The notes under the pieces are model-generated. The model did not search any database. It was not told where the DNA came from and saw only the letters and a program-made list of their open reading frames with translations. From the NCBI GenBank assembly GCA_965222505.1, contig OZ244956.1:3534001-3598000 (forward strand): DNA of 64,000 nt, written 5' to 3'. This DNA comes from G965222505 sp965222505. GTDB taxonomy: Bacteria; Bacteroidota; Rhodothermia; Rhodothermales; DATKEJ01. Position numbers and translations under genes: made by a program. Positions 61,953-64,000 of the stretch are shown piece after piece (the stretch's first letter is position 1; every line of letters begins with the position of its first letter).

Positions 61953-62858
61953 CTATTTTTTCTTGATGGCATGCCCGCCGAATTGGTTGCGCATGGCGGC
62001 CAGCAGCTTATCGCTGAAGGGCTCGTCATTGCGGGAGGCAAAGCGGCGTTGCAGGGCTGCGGTAATGACCGGAATCGACACGTTTTGCTCAATGGACTCA
62101 ATGACCGTCCATCGTCCCTCGCCGGAATCCGGTACCCATGCGTCGATACCTTCCAGGGTCGGGTTTTCGCTGAGGGCGTTGGCGGTCAGGTCCAGGAGCC
62201 AGGACCGTACGACGCTGCCGTAGCGCCAGATCTGGGAAATCTGGTGGAGGTCCAGCCCGAAGTCTTCCCGACTTTGCATGAGTTCAAAGCCTTCAGCATA
62301 GGCTTGCATCACACCGTATTCGATGCCGTTGTGGACCATCTTCACGTAGTGTCCGCTGCCCGAGGGGCCAACGTGCCCCCAGCCTTGTGCTGGTCCGGGG
62401 GCCAGGGTTTTTAGTGCCGGTGACAGCCGGTCGACGGCTGCTTTCTCACCGCCGACCATCATGCTGTAGCCTTCCGTCAATCCCCAGATGCCGCCACTGG
62501 TGCCTACATCGATAAAGTCGATGCCTTTTTCCTTGAGCATCGTGGCCCGGCGCAGGGTCTGGTTGAAGTTGCTGTTGCCGCCGTCGACGACGGCATCGCC
62601 GGGCGAGAGCCGTTCGGCCAGGGCGTGTACGGTCAGTTCGGTGGGTTTACCTGCGGGGACCATCACCCAGGCGAACCGGGGGGCATTCAGCCGGGCGACC
62701 ACCTCGTCTAGGCTGCGTGCGCCTTCTGCGCCTTTGGCTTCGGCGTCGGTGATGGCGCTTTCATTCAGGTCGTACGCGACCACCTCGTGGCCGCCTTTAA
62801 GGAGACGTTCCGTCATGTTGGCCCCCATTTTGCCGAGGCCAATCATTGCCAGTTTCAT
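61953..62858 (-). CDS. gnd: 6-phosphogluconate dehydrogenase, decarboxylating (short YqeC type)
   Basis: 301 residues. The cofactor motif is MIGLGKMGANMTERLLKGGHEVVAYD; the substrate motif is GPSGSGHYVKMVHNGIEYGVMQAYAEGF. The short length and this motif mark the YqeC/GndA class, usually NAD-linked, about 150 residues shorter than Escherichia-type Gnd. It decarboxylates 6-phosphogluconate to ribulose 5-phosphate. It lies between the tal-pgi gene (59-base gap) and zwf. Confidence 0.95.
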   Translation of the reverse strand: MKLAMIGLGKMGANMTERLLKGGHEVVAYDLNESAITDAEAKGAEGARSLDEVVARLNAPRFAWVMVPAGKPTELTVHALAERLSPGDAVVDGGNSNFNQTLRRATMLKEKGIDFIDVGTSGGIWGLTEGYSMMVGGEKAAVDRLSPALKTLAPGPAQGWGHVGPSGSGHYVKMVHNGIEYGVMQAYAEGFELMQSREDFGLDLHQISQIWRYGSVVRSWLLDLTANALSENPTLEGIDAWVPDSGEGRWTVIESIEQNVSIPVITAALQRRFASRNDEPFSDKLLAAMRNQFGGHAIKKK

Positions 62859-62917
62859 AATATTCGGGGTAGGTGCGACGTGCGACGTACTACGTGCGAC
62901 GTGTGATGTTGTGAAGG

Positions 62918-64000
62918 TTAGTTAGGGGGATGGACGAGGGCGTTGATGCCACCCACAACGTCCGTGCCGAGGTTCATGCGGAGGACGCTTCGGTTGGCGT
63001 CTTCCAGGGCTTGGGCATCACCGAGGGCCTGGGCTTGTTTCAGCACACCGAACGACATGGCTGAGGCGGCCTCTCCAGCTTCGTCCGGGATCGGGATGTC
63101 CTGCTCGGGGTCCGAGACGAACTGGATAAACCAGCCGTTTCCGGCATCGCCTTTGTGCAATTGGCCCGTCGAATGCAAAAAGCGGGGGCCGTAGCCTACG
63201 GTTGTGGCGAGGCGGTAGCGGTCACGAAGCATCAGACGCAGCGCGTCCAGGGCTGCATCTGTTGCTTCGGTGGGGTGAACATAGGCGTGGATCGCAATAT
63301 AGTCACCAGGGGCCGTATCGTCCAGAAAGCTGTGCAATACACCCGCGCTAACCGGCGCGCTATGTCCTTCCGGCAAGGCGCCGTTTTCCTTGTAGGCGGC
63401 CACCATTGCACGAGCCAACACCTTCGCCGATTCCACGTTGGGCTGGTCAAACGGCTGAATGTTCAGGTGATGCCCGGCCACCGCTGTGGCCAGTTCCCAC
63501 ATGAAATACTGACTCCCCAGATCGTACCGGTCCGTCAAGTGCCAGGTCACGGCCGGATGACCTGCATCGGCCAGGGCATCCAGGGCGGCATCGTAGGTGT
63601 CATCGAGGCGGAGGTGTACGAAGAGCCGGTCGTTGTCATACGCATCGGGGGGAGCCGGTGCTTCACCCACGACGGGCAGTATGCCCTGGCCTTCCTTGCC
63701 GGTACTTTCGGCGATGAGCTGCTCGACCCAATCGCCGAAGGATGCGATGGCCGGTGAAGCAAAGAACGTGATTTTGTCTCGCCCGGCCTTGGCCAATGCC
63801 CCCATGATGGTCCCCATACGCCCGCCGCTGCCTGCGCCACTGACCGGGGCATCCCTTTCGGATGCATCGGTTGCAACGGCCCGAGCGCGGTCCAGGAGGG
63901 TTTTTATGTCCACCCCGACGAGTGCCGCCGGTACCATACCGAACAGCGAGAGGGCCGCATAGCGCCCCCCAATGTTCGGATCGTTCAGGAACAGGGCACG
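62918..64000 (-). CDS. Transaldolase/phosphoglucose isomerase fusion, C-terminal part
   Basis: The frame runs off the right edge, so the N-terminus is outside. Seen from the edge: LNDPNIGGRYAALSLFGMVP, then ITFFASPAIASFGDWVEQLIAESTGKEGQGILPVVGE, HLNIQPFDQPNVESAK and YGPRFLHSTGQLHKGDAGNGWFIQFV. These are Pgi-like motifs. The GGRYAALS core and the STGQLHKG ending match the isomerase part of bifunctional transaldolase/glucose-6-phosphate isomerase. Whether the transaldolase part precedes it here must be read outside the window. It is the first visible gene of the leftward tal-pgi, gnd, zwf, pgl operon. Confidence 0.88.
   Translation of the reverse strand, partial: RALFLNDPNIGGRYAALSLFGMVPAALVGVDIKTLLDRARAVATDASERDAPVSGAGSGGRMGTIMGALAKAGRDKITFFASPAIASFGDWVEQLIAESTGKEGQGILPVVGEAPAPPDAYDNDRLFVHLRLDDTYDAALDALADAGHPAVTWHLTDRYDLGSQYFMWELATAVAGHHLNIQPFDQPNVESAKVLARAMVAAYKENGALPEGHSAPVSAGVLHSFLDDTAPGDYIAIHAYVHPTEATDAALDALRLMLRDRYRLATTVGYGPRFLHSTGQLHKGDAGNGWFIQFVSDPEQDIPIPDEAGEAASAMSFGVLKQAQALGDAQALEDANRSVLRMNLGTDVVGGINALVHPPN

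Overview
The window looks like a piece of a bacterial chromosome from the Rhodothermota/Bacteroidota side of the tree, most likely a Rhodothermia-type organism. Two secreted proteins carry type IX secretion (Por) C-terminal sorting domains. There is also a GWxTD-domain protein, two TIGR02999-type ECF sigma factors, and a glycosyltransferase/acyltransferase pair of the kind that makes acylated carotenoid glycosides. This placement is an inference from gene content; no rRNA is present. Genes are mostly housekeeping, moderately GC-rich and closely packed. Mobile DNA is limited to small non-autonomous elements.

1-9 kb: the end of a PqqB-like metallo-hydrolase, a tocopherol-cyclase-like protein, tRNA-Leu(CAA), an orphan FIST sensor protein, an AlkB/TPR pair, a cold-shock gene flanked by two decayed genes (TolB-like and SMP-30-like) and two copies of a 64-bp palindromic element, a Vgb-like propeller and a CxxCH protein, then an ECF sigma factor. 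The 900-bp gap before lepA holds a densely base-paired region ending in a strong terminator, my best candidate for an unannotated RNA.

9-30 kb: lepA-lepB, a cupin, an outer-membrane-like protein, a T9SS cargo protein, pirin, asnS, a Phd/PIN toxin-antitoxin pair, tsaC plus a GWxTD protein, a HGSNAT-like acyltransferase with LapA, the CruC/CruD-like pair, a 167-bp MITE, WbqC, a membrane dipeptidase, HU, a zinc-ribbon/TPR protein and modA-modB with no modC beside them.

30-47 kb: a second ECF factor, a large T9SS protein, a lipoprotein, two TPM-domain proteins, an Rrf2 regulator, and a leftward suf operon (sufB-C-D-S-E-sufT) that also carries an unusual Fis-type HTH/VOC fusion. A HesB/IscA gene faces the operon across a region with two identical-arm palindromes. 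A VPS10/BNR-repeat protein and an EgtB-like enzyme follow.

47-64 kb: a TetR regulator with two matched pairs of operator-like palindromes upstream, overlapping a short-chain dehydrogenase that has lost an internal segment; thiL; a FIST/PAS histidine kinase operon; a NUDIX gene; a secreted protein with a pilin-like N-terminus; a WD40 protein with a repeated helical region; and a leftward oxidative pentose-phosphate operon (tal-pgi fusion, gnd, zwf, pgl) that runs off the right edge.
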